Part shown: positions 43,334 through 53,351 of the stretch, piece by piece
Numbering within the stretch: the first letter of the stretch is position 1
Layout of the letters: each line of letters opens with the position of its first letter
DNA from: Roseiarcus sp963835885
Lineage (GTDB): Bacteria > Pseudomonadota > Alphaproteobacteria > Rhizobiales > Beijerinckiaceae
Length of the DNA: 64,000 bases
Assembly (NCBI GenBank): GCA_963835885.1
Contig: CAWIHF010000033.1
Location: 62,001-126,000 of the forward strand
Direction: 5' to 3'
Translations under genes and position numbers: made by a program
Notes under the pieces: generated by a model
Seen by the model: the letters and a program-made list of their open reading frames with translations, nothing else
What the model was told of the DNA's origin: nothing
The model's database searches: none

Positions 43334-44333
43334 TCAAGATGCGCGCCGTCCACGTTCGCTGACGAGCGCCTTGATCAGACCGAATGCGAGCCCAAGCAGG
43401 AACCCGCCTGGCCCGGTGATGAAAATGCCGAGAAGCGGCCCCTGGTTTGCATCAGGCATAACGATCATGGACCCGATAAAACCGAGCAGAAATCCGGACC
43501 CTCCGATGATGGCTCCCCACCAAGGTCCACGGCGTCCCGCCGACTGATATTCGGCGGGGAATGCGCTGCATGCAGGACTTTGAGGCGCGTTGCGGCGGTA
43601 CGGCCAGCGTCCGCGAGCCGCCTCACGGTCGCTCTGTCAGCATGCGCAAGTAAGGCGGCGGACATCCACGATCGACGCCGCTTTTGTCGAAGGAATAAGC
43701 CTGGCCATGGAGGGCTCGAGCAATCTTGGGGTAGGCGCGAACCGCCGCTGCGGGCCAGGTCATGAGATCCAAGGCCGCGCCGTCTCGCATCCCGAGAATG
43801 AGTTGCTTGTACCATCCAGCGTAGCGCCCACTCCGGTAGCGGCAATCCGCGGTCAGCGTCACGACATCTTGCCAGGCGTAATGCCGTAACCCTGTCCAAG
43901 GGTATGGCTGATAGGCAATCGCCTGCGGTTGCAGGCAGAATAGGCACAGGCTGGCGGCAAAGCTGACTGGCAATGTCGCCGCAAGCAGCATCGAGCAGAA
44001 CTTAAGCAACTGTCTCGGGACGGCGGGATCGTTCGGACCGGCGTCTCGCGCCTGATTGAAAAACTGACCTCCCCCGGGAATCGACGCAGCGATCCAGTTG
44101 GCCGCGAGAAAGCCGGGGCCGAGAGACGGGAACGCCAGCGGCGCAACCTGCAACGCGGTGGCGATCTGGCTCGACGCCCAACAGAACGCGTCTTGCGGAC
44201 AGCGCGCCGCCTGGAGCCGCTGCATCAGCCAAGCCATCGCAATCCACGCTATCCCGGCCAACGCCAGGCCGAGGACGGCGAACAGAAGGCTCCGCTCGCG
44301 CCTTTTTCCTGGCGCCAGGGTGCGGCGGCTCAT
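43334..44333 (-). CDS. Unrecognised membrane protein (frameshift near 43625)
   Basis: From ATG 44333, MSRRTLAPGKRRERS leads to helix 1 (LLFAVLGLALAGIAWIAMAWLM), a loop with paired cysteines (ARCPQDAFCWAS), then helix 2 (FCSMLLAATLPVSFAASLCLF) and a soluble part (WQDVVTLTADCRYRSGRYAG, GWYKQLILGMRDGAALDLM, RGCPPPYLRMLTER). That frame stops at 43623. One frame over, after one surplus base, it continues EAARGRWPYRRNAPQSPACS and ends in two further helices, WWGAIIGGSGFLLGFIGSMIV and PLLGIFITGPGGFLLGLAFGL, with a stop at 43334; total about 332 residues. I do not recognise the family. The YRYHAWxD-like soluble part resembles immunity-type membrane proteins only vaguely. Confidence 0.55.
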
Positions 44334-44704
44334 TCTCGGGTCAAGCGCTTTTCGCGACTGTTCGTGACGGTCCGAGACCATGGAGTGCGGTCGGCGGGAA
44401 GACCTGGCGTTGCGGTGTTTACCCCGCAATCGTTACCATTTTTGGCGCTGCACCCACTGGCTTCCATCCTTTTTCGTGACGTCTCTCCCAAATGACTTTC
44501 TCGATTGAATAGCGAATTTTTCTCGCAAGCCATTGCGACTTACCGGGTTTTTCAGACCGATATACCGCCAAATCAGCCGGAAAGCTTGAAATTCCGTGCA
44601 TTTTTCCCTGCAAGCAGGGAACTGGCTCGGCCGGCGAGGTTTTGCGAGCCGCGGTCATCCACAGGTCGGCTTGCCTTCCCCAGCGCCCCGCGTGACAAGC
44701 TTAC
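44334..44704. other. Divergent intergenic region, 371 bases
   Basis: Lies between the unrecognised membrane protein (minus) and addB (plus). Contains AT-richer patches around 44440-44600 suitable for two promoters. No SOS box, RNA or small gene recognised. Confidence 0.4.
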
Positions 44705-47700
44705 ATGCCGATTCGCGACCCGCGCGTCTTCACGATCCCGGCCGGCGCGCCGCTTCTGCCGACCCTCGCCCGCGCCCTGGTCGACGGCGAATTGATCGAG
44801 GGATTTCCCGGCCCGGGCGGGCCGCTCGCGCTTGCCAGCGCCACCATCTATGTGCCAACTCAGCGCGCCGCTGCGGCGCTCGCCAAGGCGCTGTTTGCGG
44901 CGACCGGGCGCGAGAGCGTCCTTCTCCCGCGCATCGCGCCGCTCGGCGCATTCGAGCCCGACGATGCGGCGACGTTTTTCGACCCGGCGGGGGAGGAGGC
45001 GGCGCGCGTCGGCGTCCCGCCCGCGGTCGGCGAACTCGCGCGGTGCCACACGCTGGCGCTGCTGGTCCGCAAATGGGGCCAGGCGTTGAAGGGCGCGATC
45101 CGCGGCGCCAACTCCGACGGACTGCTCTTCGACCACGAGCAGCCGGCGCTCGCCGCCTCGAGCCCCGCCCAGGCCTACGCGCTCGCGGCCGACCTCGGCG
45201 CGCTGATCGACGACATAATCATTGAGGGCGTCGACTGGCGACGGCTCGAGAGTCTCGAGCCCGAGGAATACGACCGATACTGGCGCATCACGCTCGACTT
45301 TCTCAAGATCGCCTTCGCCCATTGGCCGGCATGGCTCAGTGAGAACGGCCTCATCGACCGCGCCAAGCGCACCGCGCTCCTCGTCCAGGCCGAAATCGAC
45401 GCGCTCGAGTCCGGCGCGCAGCGCGGCCCGACCGTCATCGCAGGCTCGACCGGCGCAAACCGCGCCACCGCCGAACTCATCGCCGCGATCGCCCGCAGCG
45501 AAATGGGTGCGGTGGTGCTGCCCGCGCTCGACCTTGATCTCGATGAGCGCGCCTGGGACATGATCGGCGCAGGCGCGGAGGAGCCGCAAGGGCTCGCCGG
45601 CCATCCTCAGGCGCTGCTGCACCGGCTGATTGGTCGCATCGGCGTCGGACGGGAAGAGGTCCGGACGCTCGGCGCTCCGCCCGCGCCGCTCGTCGCGCGC
45701 GCGGCTTTCCTGAGCGAGGCGCTCCGCCCGGCCGGGACAAGCGACAGCTGGCGCGAACGCGACGCGGCGCTTTCGCTCGCCGCGATCGCCGCCGCCCTCG
45801 ACGGCGTCTCGATCATTGTCGCCGATAACGAGACCGACGAAGCGCTCGCACTCGCCGTCGGCATGCGCGAAGTCCTCGAGACGCCAGGCAAGACCGCTGC
45901 GCTCATCACCCCCGATCCTTTGATCGCGCGGCGGGTGTCGGCGGAGCTCGCGCGCTGGGGCGTCGAGGCGGAGGATTCCGCCGGACGCACGCTCGGCCAG
46001 ACGGAAGCCGGCGCCTTGGCCCGGCTCGTCATCGCGGCGGCCGTCGACCTGAGGCCGCTGACGGCTCAGGCGTTGATCGCCCATCCGTCGGCCCGGTTCG
46101 GCCGGGCGCGCGCCGATTGCGAAGAAGCCGCGCGGGCGCTCGAGCTTGGCGTCTTCCGCGCGGCGGCGCTAGCGTCGCTCGACGGCCTCGACAAGGCTTT
46201 TGCTGTGGCGCGCTCGGCGGCCGACGACCGGCATGCGCATCCGGCGATCCGGGCGATCCGCGATGAAAAGCGCGTCGCCGGGGAGAGCCTTGCGCGCGAC
46301 CTCGCCGCGGCCCTTGACCTTTTGCGAGCGCTCCGCGCCTCCGCTCCGCTACGCGAATGGCTTCTCACGCATCGTGCGGCGCTGGACGCCGTGCTGGCAG
46401 CGCCGGAAGGCGAGCACGCGCCGCCACACGGGCTCGCAGCGCTCGGCGCGCTCATGGACGAGTGGAGCCAGGCGGCAGGCGCCGGCTTCGCCTGCACGCT
46501 CGCCGAATATGCCGCGCTGTTCGACGACGCGCTCGCCGGGGTTCGCGCCCCGCCCGCTCGCCGCGACCATCCGCGCCTAAAGATTTTGGGCCTGCTCGAA
46601 GCGCGCTTGCTTTCCTTCGATCGCGTGCTGCTCGCCGGGCTCGACGAAAAATTCTGGCCGCCCGCGGTCGACACCGACGCCTTCCTGAATCGGCCGATGC
46701 GCGCCAAGCTCGGGCTTTCCGCGCCGGAGCGGCGCGTCGGGCAGACGGCCCACGATTTCCTCGCCGCGTGCGGTGCGCCGGAGGTGATTCTGAGCCGAGC
46801 CAGGAAGCGCGGCGGCGAGCCGACCGTCGCCTCGCGCTTTCTCCAGCGGATCGGAGCGGCGGCGGGCGCCGATCCGATCAAGGCGGCCGAGCGACGCGGG
46901 GAGATCTATCTCGGCTACGCTCGTGCGCTCGACCGACCGGAGGCGGTCGCGCCAGCGAAGCGGCCGGAGCCTCGCCCGCCAGTCGCGCTGCGTCCGCGCT
47001 CGCTCAGCGTGACGAGAATCGAGACCCTGCGGCGTGATCCTTATTCGATCTACGCCGAGCGCATCCTGAGACTTTCGCCGCTGGAGCCGGTCGAGCGAGC
47101 GCTCGGGCCCCGCGAGGCTGGCGAAGCCTGGCACGGCGCGCTGCAGGATTTCGCCGAGCGCTACCCGTCGGGCGCGCTGCCGCTGGACGCTCGGCAAACC
47201 CTCATCCGCCTCGCCCGGGCGCGCTTTGCGAAGCTGCTCGAGGACCCGACCTTCGACGGCCTGACCTGGCCCAACATCGAGAAGGCGATCGACTTCGTCC
47301 TCGGCTTCGAAGCCAGGAATCGCGACGCGATCGAGCGCATCTGGGTCGAGCGCCGCGGCGCGATCGATGTTCTGCTCGCCGACGGAAAGCCGTTCAGCCT
47401 GACCGCGCGAGCGGACCGGATCGACGTCCTGCGCTCGGGCGGCGCTGCCCTGATTGACTACAAAAGCGGGTCGCCTCCGGGGGTCAACGAGGTGATCGTC
47501 GGCTTTGCGCCCCAGCTGACGCTGGAAGCGGCCATCCTGATGCGCGGCGGCTTCCCCGGCCTGGAAAGGCTGATGCCAATACGGGCGATCTACCTCAAAC
47601 TGGGCGGCGCGGACGGCGGCGCAGAGCGGGACGCAGCGGGGGCGAAGTCGGCCGTGGCGGAGCTGGCAGAGGCGCATTTCGCCGAACTCGAGATGTTGCT

Positions 47701-47851
47701 CAATATGTTCATTGAGCCGGGCACGCCCTATCTGTCGCGCCCGTTCCCGAAATTCGCGAGCCGCTTTTCAGACTACGACCACCTCGCGCGGGTCAAGGAA
47801 TGGTCCGCGACGGGCGGCGCCGCGAACGGCGAAACGGGAGACGCGTCTTGA
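44705..47851 (+). CDS. addB: Double-strand break repair protein AddB
   Basis: 1048 residues, usual length for alphaproteobacterial AddB. N-terminal inactive-helicase-like part (RVFTIPAGAPLLPTLARALVDG, IYVPTQRAAAALAKALFAATG, LLPRIAPLGAFEPDD) and C-terminal PD-(D/E)XK nuclease with SLSVTRIETLRRDPYSIYAERIL, ADRIDVLRSGGAALIDYKSGSPP (catalytic D-x-K) and ISPGTPYLSRPFPKFASRFSDYDHLAR-like end. Forms the AddAB helicase-nuclease that resects double-strand breaks at Chi-type sites and loads RecA. Overlaps addA by four bases (TTGA). Confidence 0.93.
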   Translation: MPIRDPRVFTIPAGAPLLPTLARALVDGELIEGFPGPGGPLALASATIYVPTQRAAAALAKALFAATGRESVLLPRIAPLGAFEPDDAATFFDPAGEEAARVGVPPAVGELARCHTLALLVRKWGQALKGAIRGANSDGLLFDHEQPALAASSPAQAYALAADLGALIDDIIIEGVDWRRLESLEPEEYDRYWRITLDFLKIAFAHWPAWLSENGLIDRAKRTALLVQAEIDALESGAQRGPTVIAGSTGANRATAELIAAIARSEMGAVVLPALDLDLDERAWDMIGAGAEEPQGLAGHPQALLHRLIGRIGVGREEVRTLGAPPAPLVARAAFLSEALRPAGTSDSWRERDAALSLAAIAAALDGVSIIVADNETDEALALAVGMREVLETPGKTAALITPDPLIARRVSAELARWGVEAEDSAGRTLGQTEAGALARLVIAAAVDLRPLTAQALIAHPSARFGRARADCEEAARALELGVFRAAALASLDGLDKAFAVARSAADDRHAHPAIRAIRDEKRVAGESLARDLAAALDLLRALRASAPLREWLLTHRAALDAVLAAPEGEHAPPHGLAALGALMDEWSQAAGAGFACTLAEYAALFDDALAGVRAPPARRDHPRLKILGLLEARLLSFDRVLLAGLDEKFWPPAVDTDAFLNRPMRAKLGLSAPERRVGQTAHDFLAACGAPEVILSRARKRGGEPTVASRFLQRIGAAAGADPIKAAERRGEIYLGYARALDRPEAVAPAKRPEPRPPVALRPRSLSVTRIETLRRDPYSIYAERILRLSPLEPVERALGPREAGEAWHGALQDFAERYPSGALPLDARQTLIRLARARFAKLLEDPTFDGLTWPNIEKAIDFVLGFEARNRDAIERIWVERRGAIDVLLADGKPFSLTARADRIDVLRSGGAALIDYKSGSPPGVNEVIVGFAPQLTLEAAILMRGGFPGLERLMPIRAIYLKLGGADGGAERDAAGAKSAVAELAEAHFAELEMLLNMFIEPGTPYLSRPFPKFASRFSDYDHLARVKEWSATGGAANGETGDAS

Positions 47852-50800
47852 GTCACCGTCTCGTTATCCCCGAACAGTTGCGCCGGGCGCAGGCGACGGC
47901 GTCGGATCCGTCCGCCTCCGCTTGGGTCTCCGCCAATGCCGGCAGCGGCAAAACGCATGTGCTGACCCAGCGCGTTTTGCGGCTCCTGCTCGAGGGCGCG
48001 AAGCCCGCGCAAATCATCGGCCTCACCTTCACCAAGGCCGCCGCCGCCAATATGGCGGCCCGGATTTTCAACACGCTGGCGAAATGGACGAGCCTCGACG
48101 ATGAAGCGCTGAGCGCAGCGATCGAAGAATTCGGCGCAGGCAGACCCAGCCCGGCCAAACTCAAATTCGCCAGGCAATTGTTCGCCCGCACGATCGAAAC
48201 GCCTGGCGGGCTGAAGATCCAGACCCTGCACGCCTTCTGCGAGCGGCTGCTCCAGCTCTTTCCCTTCGAGGCCAACGTCCCAGCCCACTTCAAGGTGGTC
48301 GACGAAAGCGAGGCGAAGGCGCTGATGAACGAGGCGACGGAGCGCGCGATCGCCGCGCTCCAGGCGTCCTCCAGTCTCGCCGGGGCGCTGGACTTCGTCG
48401 CGCGGGAAGGCGGGGCATTCCGCTTCGCCGCGCTGATCGGCGAGGCGCAGGGATATTCCGAGACTTTCGAGGCCTTCCACGACGCGGCAAGCTTCGCGTC
48501 GGCGTTGCGAGCGCCGCTCGGACTTGATCCGGACGCCACGACGGCGACCGTCGAGGCCGAGATGCTGGGCGGCGATATCGGACGCGAGCGCCGCCGGGCC
48601 TGGGCGAAAGCGCTCGACGTCGGCAAGGGCGGCGACCAGGATCTTGCGGCGAAACTACGGGCGGCGGACGACAAGGCCGAGCGTGCGGCGCGGATCGAGG
48701 CCCTGCTCGACGCGTTTTTCACCAAAAAGGAGGGCAAGGCGGGCGAGGGTGAGCCGCGCTGCGGCAAGAATGGCCAATTAACAACCAGGACGCTGTGCGA
48801 GGAACGGCCCGACCTTCGGGACGATCTCCGTCGCGAGCGGGACCGACTGTCCGCGCTGCGCGACAGGCGGCGCGCCGCGCAGACGCTCGAGCGCAGCGAG
48901 GCCCTGTTCACGGTCGCCAAGGCGGTCCGTTCGGAATTCGCCCGAGCCAAGGCCATGCGCGGCGCGCTCGATTTCGCCGACCAGATCGCGTTGGCGCTGT
49001 CCCTGGTCGAGCGGACCAGCGCCGCCTGGGTGCTGCGGAAGCTCGACTCCGGGCTCGACCACCTGCTCATCGACGAGGCGCAGGACACCTCTGCCGAGCA
49101 ATGGCGCATCATCGTGGCGCTGACAGCGGAGTTCTTCGCCGGCGCGGGCGCGCGCCCGGTCGGGCGCACCGTCTTCGCGGTTGGCGACGAGAAGCAGTCG
49201 ATCTTCTCGTTCCAGGGGGCCGCGCCGGAGAAATTCGCCGAGATGAAGCGTTTCTTCGAACGAAGTCTTCGCCGGGCGGAGCGGCCATTCACACCAGTGC
49301 CGCTCAACTTTTCCTTCCGCTCGGCACCCGCCATTCTGGCCGCAGTCGATAAGACGTTCCAGTCGGAGGACGCTTGGCGGGGCGTCGCGGCCGACGGCGA
49401 GCCACACCCCGTCCACCAGGCGGTCCGCACGAACCTGGCGGGCGTCGTCGAGCTGTGGCCGACAATCGCCGCGCCGAAGCAACCCGACCCGGAAGACTGG
49501 CGGATGCCGCTCGACGAGCCGGCGCGCAACGACCCTCCGGTCATTCTGGCGCGCCGGATCGCGGAGACGGTCGGCCGCTGGCTTCAGCCGGACTCGCGCG
49601 AGCGTGTATTCGACGAAAAGACCGGCGCCCCGCGCCGTATCCAGGCGGGCGATGTGATGATCCTGGTCCGCAGCCGGAACGCCTTCTTCGAGGCGATGAT
49701 CCGCGCCCTGAAGACCCGGGGCATCAAGGTGGCGGGCGCGGACCGGCTGAAGCTTCGGGACCATATCGCCGTGATGGACCTCATCGCGGCGGGCAAGGCG
49801 GCGCTGACCCCGGACGACGACCTGACGCTCGCCTGCGTTCTGAAGTCGCCGCTGATCGGACTCGGCGAGGACGACCTGTTCGGGCTGGCGTCGGAGCGCC
49901 AAGGACCGCTCGCATCCACACTCGCGGCGTCGCCTGAGGAGCAGGTCCGGGCAGCGGCGCGCAAGCTCGCGATCTGGCGCGAGCGCGCGAGGATCCTGAC
50001 GCCTTACGCCTTCTACGCTCGGCTTCTCGGCGAGGAGGGAGGTCGAAAGGCGCTGCTTTCCCGGCTCGGGCCGGACGCGGCCGATCCGATCGACGAGTTT
50101 CTGGCGCTGGCGCTCGATCACGAGCAGGGCGAAGCGCCATCGCTGACCCTGTTCCTGGCCGAGGTCGAGGCGACCGACGCGGCGATCAAGCGGGACATGG
50201 AAGCCGAAAGCGAAGGCGTCCGCGTGCTGACGGTCCACGCCAGCAAGGGGCTCGAAGCGCCGATCGTCTTTCTGCCCGACACCTGCGGCGCCCCCAACGG
50301 GCGTCACGACCCGAAACTGCTGCCACTCGCCCCCGTCCGGCCGAACGATCCGCCGCTGTTCGCCTGGAGTTCGGAAGAAAGACGACGACTGCCGCGTCGT
50401 CGCGGCGGCGCGAGAGCAAAGACGCGAGGCGGAGGCGGGCGAGCATCGCCGCCTGCTCTATGTCGCGATGACCCGAGCCGCCCAGCGCCTGATCGTCGCG
50501 GGCTACGAGAATTTGAAGGGCCGCATGGAAGGATGCTGGCACGACCTCGTCCGCCTCGGCCTTGAGGGGTCGATGAGCCCCGTCCCCGCCTTCTGGAACG
50601 AGGAAGAGACGATCCTGCGTTTCGGGGAGGGGCTGACGGCTGATGACGAGGGTCAGACGACCGGGGCGGCGGCCCCCGACGAACTCCCCGACTGGCTTTG
50701 GGCGCGAGCCACGCCTGAGGCCGCCTTGGCGACGCTTCGTCCCTCCGCAGCGGAGACCACCCGCCAAGGCCTGCGCGCTCTGGAGGGGCGGCTCGCCCAC

Positions 50801-51284
50801 GCCCTCCTGCAGACGCTGCCGGATGTTCCGTCTGATCGCCGGGCCGCGGCGGCAAGGGCTTATCTCGACGCCCATGGCGGCGCACTCCCCGAGGAGCCGC
50901 GGGCTGCCATTGCAGAGAAGGTCGCCGCGGTCATGGCGGCGCCGGAGCTCGCAAGCTTGTTCGCCCCCGGCTCCCGCGGCGAGGTCGCTATGGCCGGAGT
51001 TCGTGCGCCGGCCAGGACGGGCTGACCTGGCCTACAGCGGTCGTCTCGACCGCATAATCGCAACCGACGAGGCCGTCCTGATTGTCGACTTCAAGCTTGG
51101 CGCGGCGCCCGCCCGGCCTTTGCCCGCGCATGTCGCCCAGCTTGCCGTCTATCGCGCCGCCTTGCGGCCGCACTACCCCTTGCTGCCGGTACGCGCCGCG
51201 CTCGTCTACCTCGACGGTCCGACGCTGGTGCATGTCGAAGACGCCGAGCTGGAGGCCGCTCTTGACGGGGCCGGGGCGGTCTGA
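47848..51284 (+). CDS. addA: Double-strand break repair helicase AddA (frameshifts near 50374 and 51002)
   Basis: About 1144 residues from a TTG at 47848 overlapping the addB stop; two surplus bases interrupt it. Motifs: Walker A ANAGSGKTHVLTQRVLRLLL, Ia GLTFTKAAAANMAARIF, II LLIDEAQDTSAEQWRII, III AVGDEKQSIFSFQGAAP, IV LNFSFRSAPAILAAVD, V VLTVHASKGLEAPIVFLPD; after the first slip EHRRLLYVAMTRAAQRLIVAGYE (motif VI); after the second PGRADLAYSGRLDRI and the nuclease VLIVDFKLG. Each break needs exactly one base removed, at GGAAG near 50374 and near 51000-51003. trxA, the usual third gene, is absent downstream. Confidence 0.92.
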
Positions 51285-51381
51285 TGACGAGGCGGTCCGC
51301 GAATCGCGCGCCCGGGCCACAGTCAAGTGGAAAACGAGTTGCCTTGATGACGTCGCATTTCCTCGGCAGGTTCCGGCCCCG

Positions 51382-52722
51382 ATGACGAGCGGAGAGGTCA
51401 GGGCGGGCGCCCGGTGTATTGAAACGAACGCTACGGTAGTCACGTTGCGGAAGGGGCCGCGACTTTTACGCACGTCTGCACTCGTGGTCGCGGTGGCGTC
51501 GTTTATCCTTTCATGGCAAGCAGATGTCGCGGCGCGGTCGCCGGCTGGGATGATTCGCTACAACCATCCCGTGTATCACAATGGGAAGCTGGTACTTTGG
51601 CATGGGGTATGGCGCGGCAAACGCGGCCATGAAAGCGCCCGAATGGCGCCGGTAAGGGCCGCAATTGCCGCGAAACCGGCCCCGGCCCCTCAGACCTCCG
51701 CCGCCCAACCGGCGCCTCAGTCCGACCCAGTAAAGCCGTTTTCGATCCTCGCAGACCCTGACGACCTCGCCGCGAGCCGCATGGCGAAGGACTTCGCCGA
51801 AGTTCTCAACGACAAAGGCGCCGCCGGGCGGGCCATCGTCGGACCGACGTCCCCCACCGGAATCGCCAAAGTGATGCGCACGGATTTGGCGGATTTCGCC
51901 ATCGTCACGTTCGACACGCTCGCGGTCGGCGTGAAATATGCTCCCGACTGGCCCCAGCGTGCGCCGATCGTGACCCGCCTCGCCCCGGAGACGATCGAAA
52001 TCATCGCGCCAAAGGACGTAAAATCGGTCAGCGATCTCCAAGGCAAGCAGGTGAGCTTCGGCGACCCCGACAGTGCGACGGGCATTTCCGCAAGACTTCT
52101 TTTCTCGAGGCTCGGGGTTACCGTCAATCCCAGCTACGAGCCACTGACCGAGGCGCTTGACGCGCTTTCCGCCGGCAAGCGTGACGCCGTCGTCGTCCTG
52201 GGCGCCAAAGACGCGCACTCTCTCGAGGGTTTTGGCGCCGACAGCCGCTATCACGTCGTCGCCATTCCATGGGCGCCGTCATTGGAGCAGGACTATGCCC
52301 CAGCGCGCGTCACCAACGCTGATCGCCCAAATCTGGTCGCAACCAACGATTCCGTGGAGACTGTCGCCGAGCCGATGGCGCTCATCGCGCTCGACGTAAC
52401 GGCCGGTTCGCCGCGCGCCGACGCGCTCGGGCGCACGGCTCGCGTCTTCTTCGACAATTATGACGCCTTCCTGTCCGCAGAGCGCGACAATCATTGGCGC
52501 GACGTCAATCTCGCGGCGGATCCGTCTGTGCCGAGCGGGGCCTGGCAGCGGCTTGCGGCGGCGCAAGGATGGCTTGACGAACACAAAACCTCGGACGACA
52601 CGTCGCTTGACACGTTCCGCGCGTCAGCGAAAACGGCGGCCGACGCCAGCGGAGGACCGAAAGCCGAGGATTCAGATCGGCTTTATGAAGATCTGACGCG
52701 CTGGCGCAGCCTGATGCAGTAG
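51382..52722 (+). CDS. TAXI/NMT1-like solute-binding family protein
   Basis: About 446 residues from ATG 51382. Signal peptide or anchor LLRTSALVVAVASFILSWQADVAA, a segment with YNHPVYHNGKLVLWHGVWRG, a Pro/Ala linker (AAKPAPAPQTSAAQPAPQ), then a two-lobe binding domain: LADPDDLAASRMAKDFAEVL, DFAIVTFDTLAVGVKYAP, VSDLQGKQVSFGDPDSATGI, SARLLFSRLGVTVNPSYEPL, ALSAGKRDAVVVLGAKDAHSL. The LQGKxVSFGxxxSAT motif is typical of TAXI (TRAP-associated) binding proteins. No TRAP membrane subunit is near, so it may be an orphan sensor. Possible co-transcription with the next gene, 19 bases on. Confidence 0.68.
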   Translation: MTSGEVRAGARCIETNATVVTLRKGPRLLRTSALVVAVASFILSWQADVAARSPAGMIRYNHPVYHNGKLVLWHGVWRGKRGHESARMAPVRAAIAAKPAPAPQTSAAQPAPQSDPVKPFSILADPDDLAASRMAKDFAEVLNDKGAAGRAIVGPTSPTGIAKVMRTDLADFAIVTFDTLAVGVKYAPDWPQRAPIVTRLAPETIEIIAPKDVKSVSDLQGKQVSFGDPDSATGISARLLFSRLGVTVNPSYEPLTEALDALSAGKRDAVVVLGAKDAHSLEGFGADSRYHVVAIPWAPSLEQDYAPARVTNADRPNLVATNDSVETVAEPMALIALDVTAGSPRADALGRTARVFFDNYDAFLSAERDNHWRDVNLAADPSVPSGAWQRLAAAQGWLDEHKTSDDTSLDTFRASAKTAADASGGPKAEDSDRLYEDLTRWRSLMQ

Positions 52723-52741
52723 AGGAGGACTCGCCCTGCCC

Positions 52742-53287
52742 ATGCTGTGGAAAATCATCGCGGGCGTGATCGCCGGCTGCTTCGCCGGGGCGCTGGTCAT
52801 TGCGTTCTTGCCCCGCATCCAACCGTCTGCCGCTTCCCAGAGAGCGGCGGTCGAGCAGCCGGTGTTCGTGGCGCAGCCAGTCGTCACCGCCGCCCGGCCG
52901 AAGTCGGCCGCGGCAGCCAACCCCATAGCCAAGGAAGCGATCAAAAAACTCGCCACCGCGCTCCGCGGGCCGTCCATGACCAGCGAGCCGATCGTGTCGC
53001 TTTCGGTCCCGATCGACGAGGCGCGCCGCCTGTGCGCCGAGGGCTTGGTCGCCCTCGCAAAGGGCGATATCGCGACGGCGCGGGCTTTCCTCGAGCGGGC
53101 GGCGGAAGGCGGCGACGCCCGGGCGCTGATGGCGCTCGGCGACACTTACGATCCCACGACGCTCGCGCGCCTCGGCGCAGTCGGAATCAAGGGCGACGGC
53201 CCCACCGCGCGAAGTTATTATTCGCGCGCGCTCGCTGCCGGAGTTGGCGGAGCCCGGGAACGCATCGCCTCCCTGGCGGCCAAGTAG
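52742..53287 (+). CDS. Membrane-anchored Sel1/TPR-like helical repeat protein
   Basis: 181 residues. One N-terminal membrane anchor (IIAGVIAGCFAGALVIAFL), a low-complexity linker rich in Ala, Pro and Val, then two or three short helical repeats: DEARRLCAEGLVALAKGDIATARAFLERAAEGGDARALMALGDTYD-type, and GPTARSYYSRALAAGVGGARERI. The repeat form (GD...ARAFLERAAEGGDARAL) is Sel1/TPR-like. Probably a periplasmic scaffolding protein. Followed by a strong terminator. Confidence 0.7.
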   Translation: MLWKIIAGVIAGCFAGALVIAFLPRIQPSAASQRAAVEQPVFVAQPVVTAARPKSAAAANPIAKEAIKKLATALRGPSMTSEPIVSLSVPIDEARRLCAEGLVALAKGDIATARAFLERAAEGGDARALMALGDTYDPTTLARLGAVGIKGDGPTARSYYSRALAAGVGGARERIASLAAK

Positions 53288-53313
53288 TCCCGCGCGGGCG
53301 GGCTCACGGAGAG

Positions 53314-53351
53314 AAGGCCGGGCGGATCACTTCGCCCGGCCTTATTTTTTT
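53314..53351 (+). terminator. Rho-independent terminator
   Basis: AAGGCCGGGCG (53314-53324) pairs perfectly with CGCCCGGCCTT (53333-53343) around an 8-base loop, followed by ATTTTTTT. It ends the plus-strand helical-repeat operon; the T tract overlaps the pckA stop codon on the other strand. Confidence 0.92.

Noticed and set aside
50374..51003. Programmed ribosomal frameshifting in addA
   Set aside because: No slippery heptamer or downstream structure is evident, there are two slips, and similar slips affect unrelated genes across the window.
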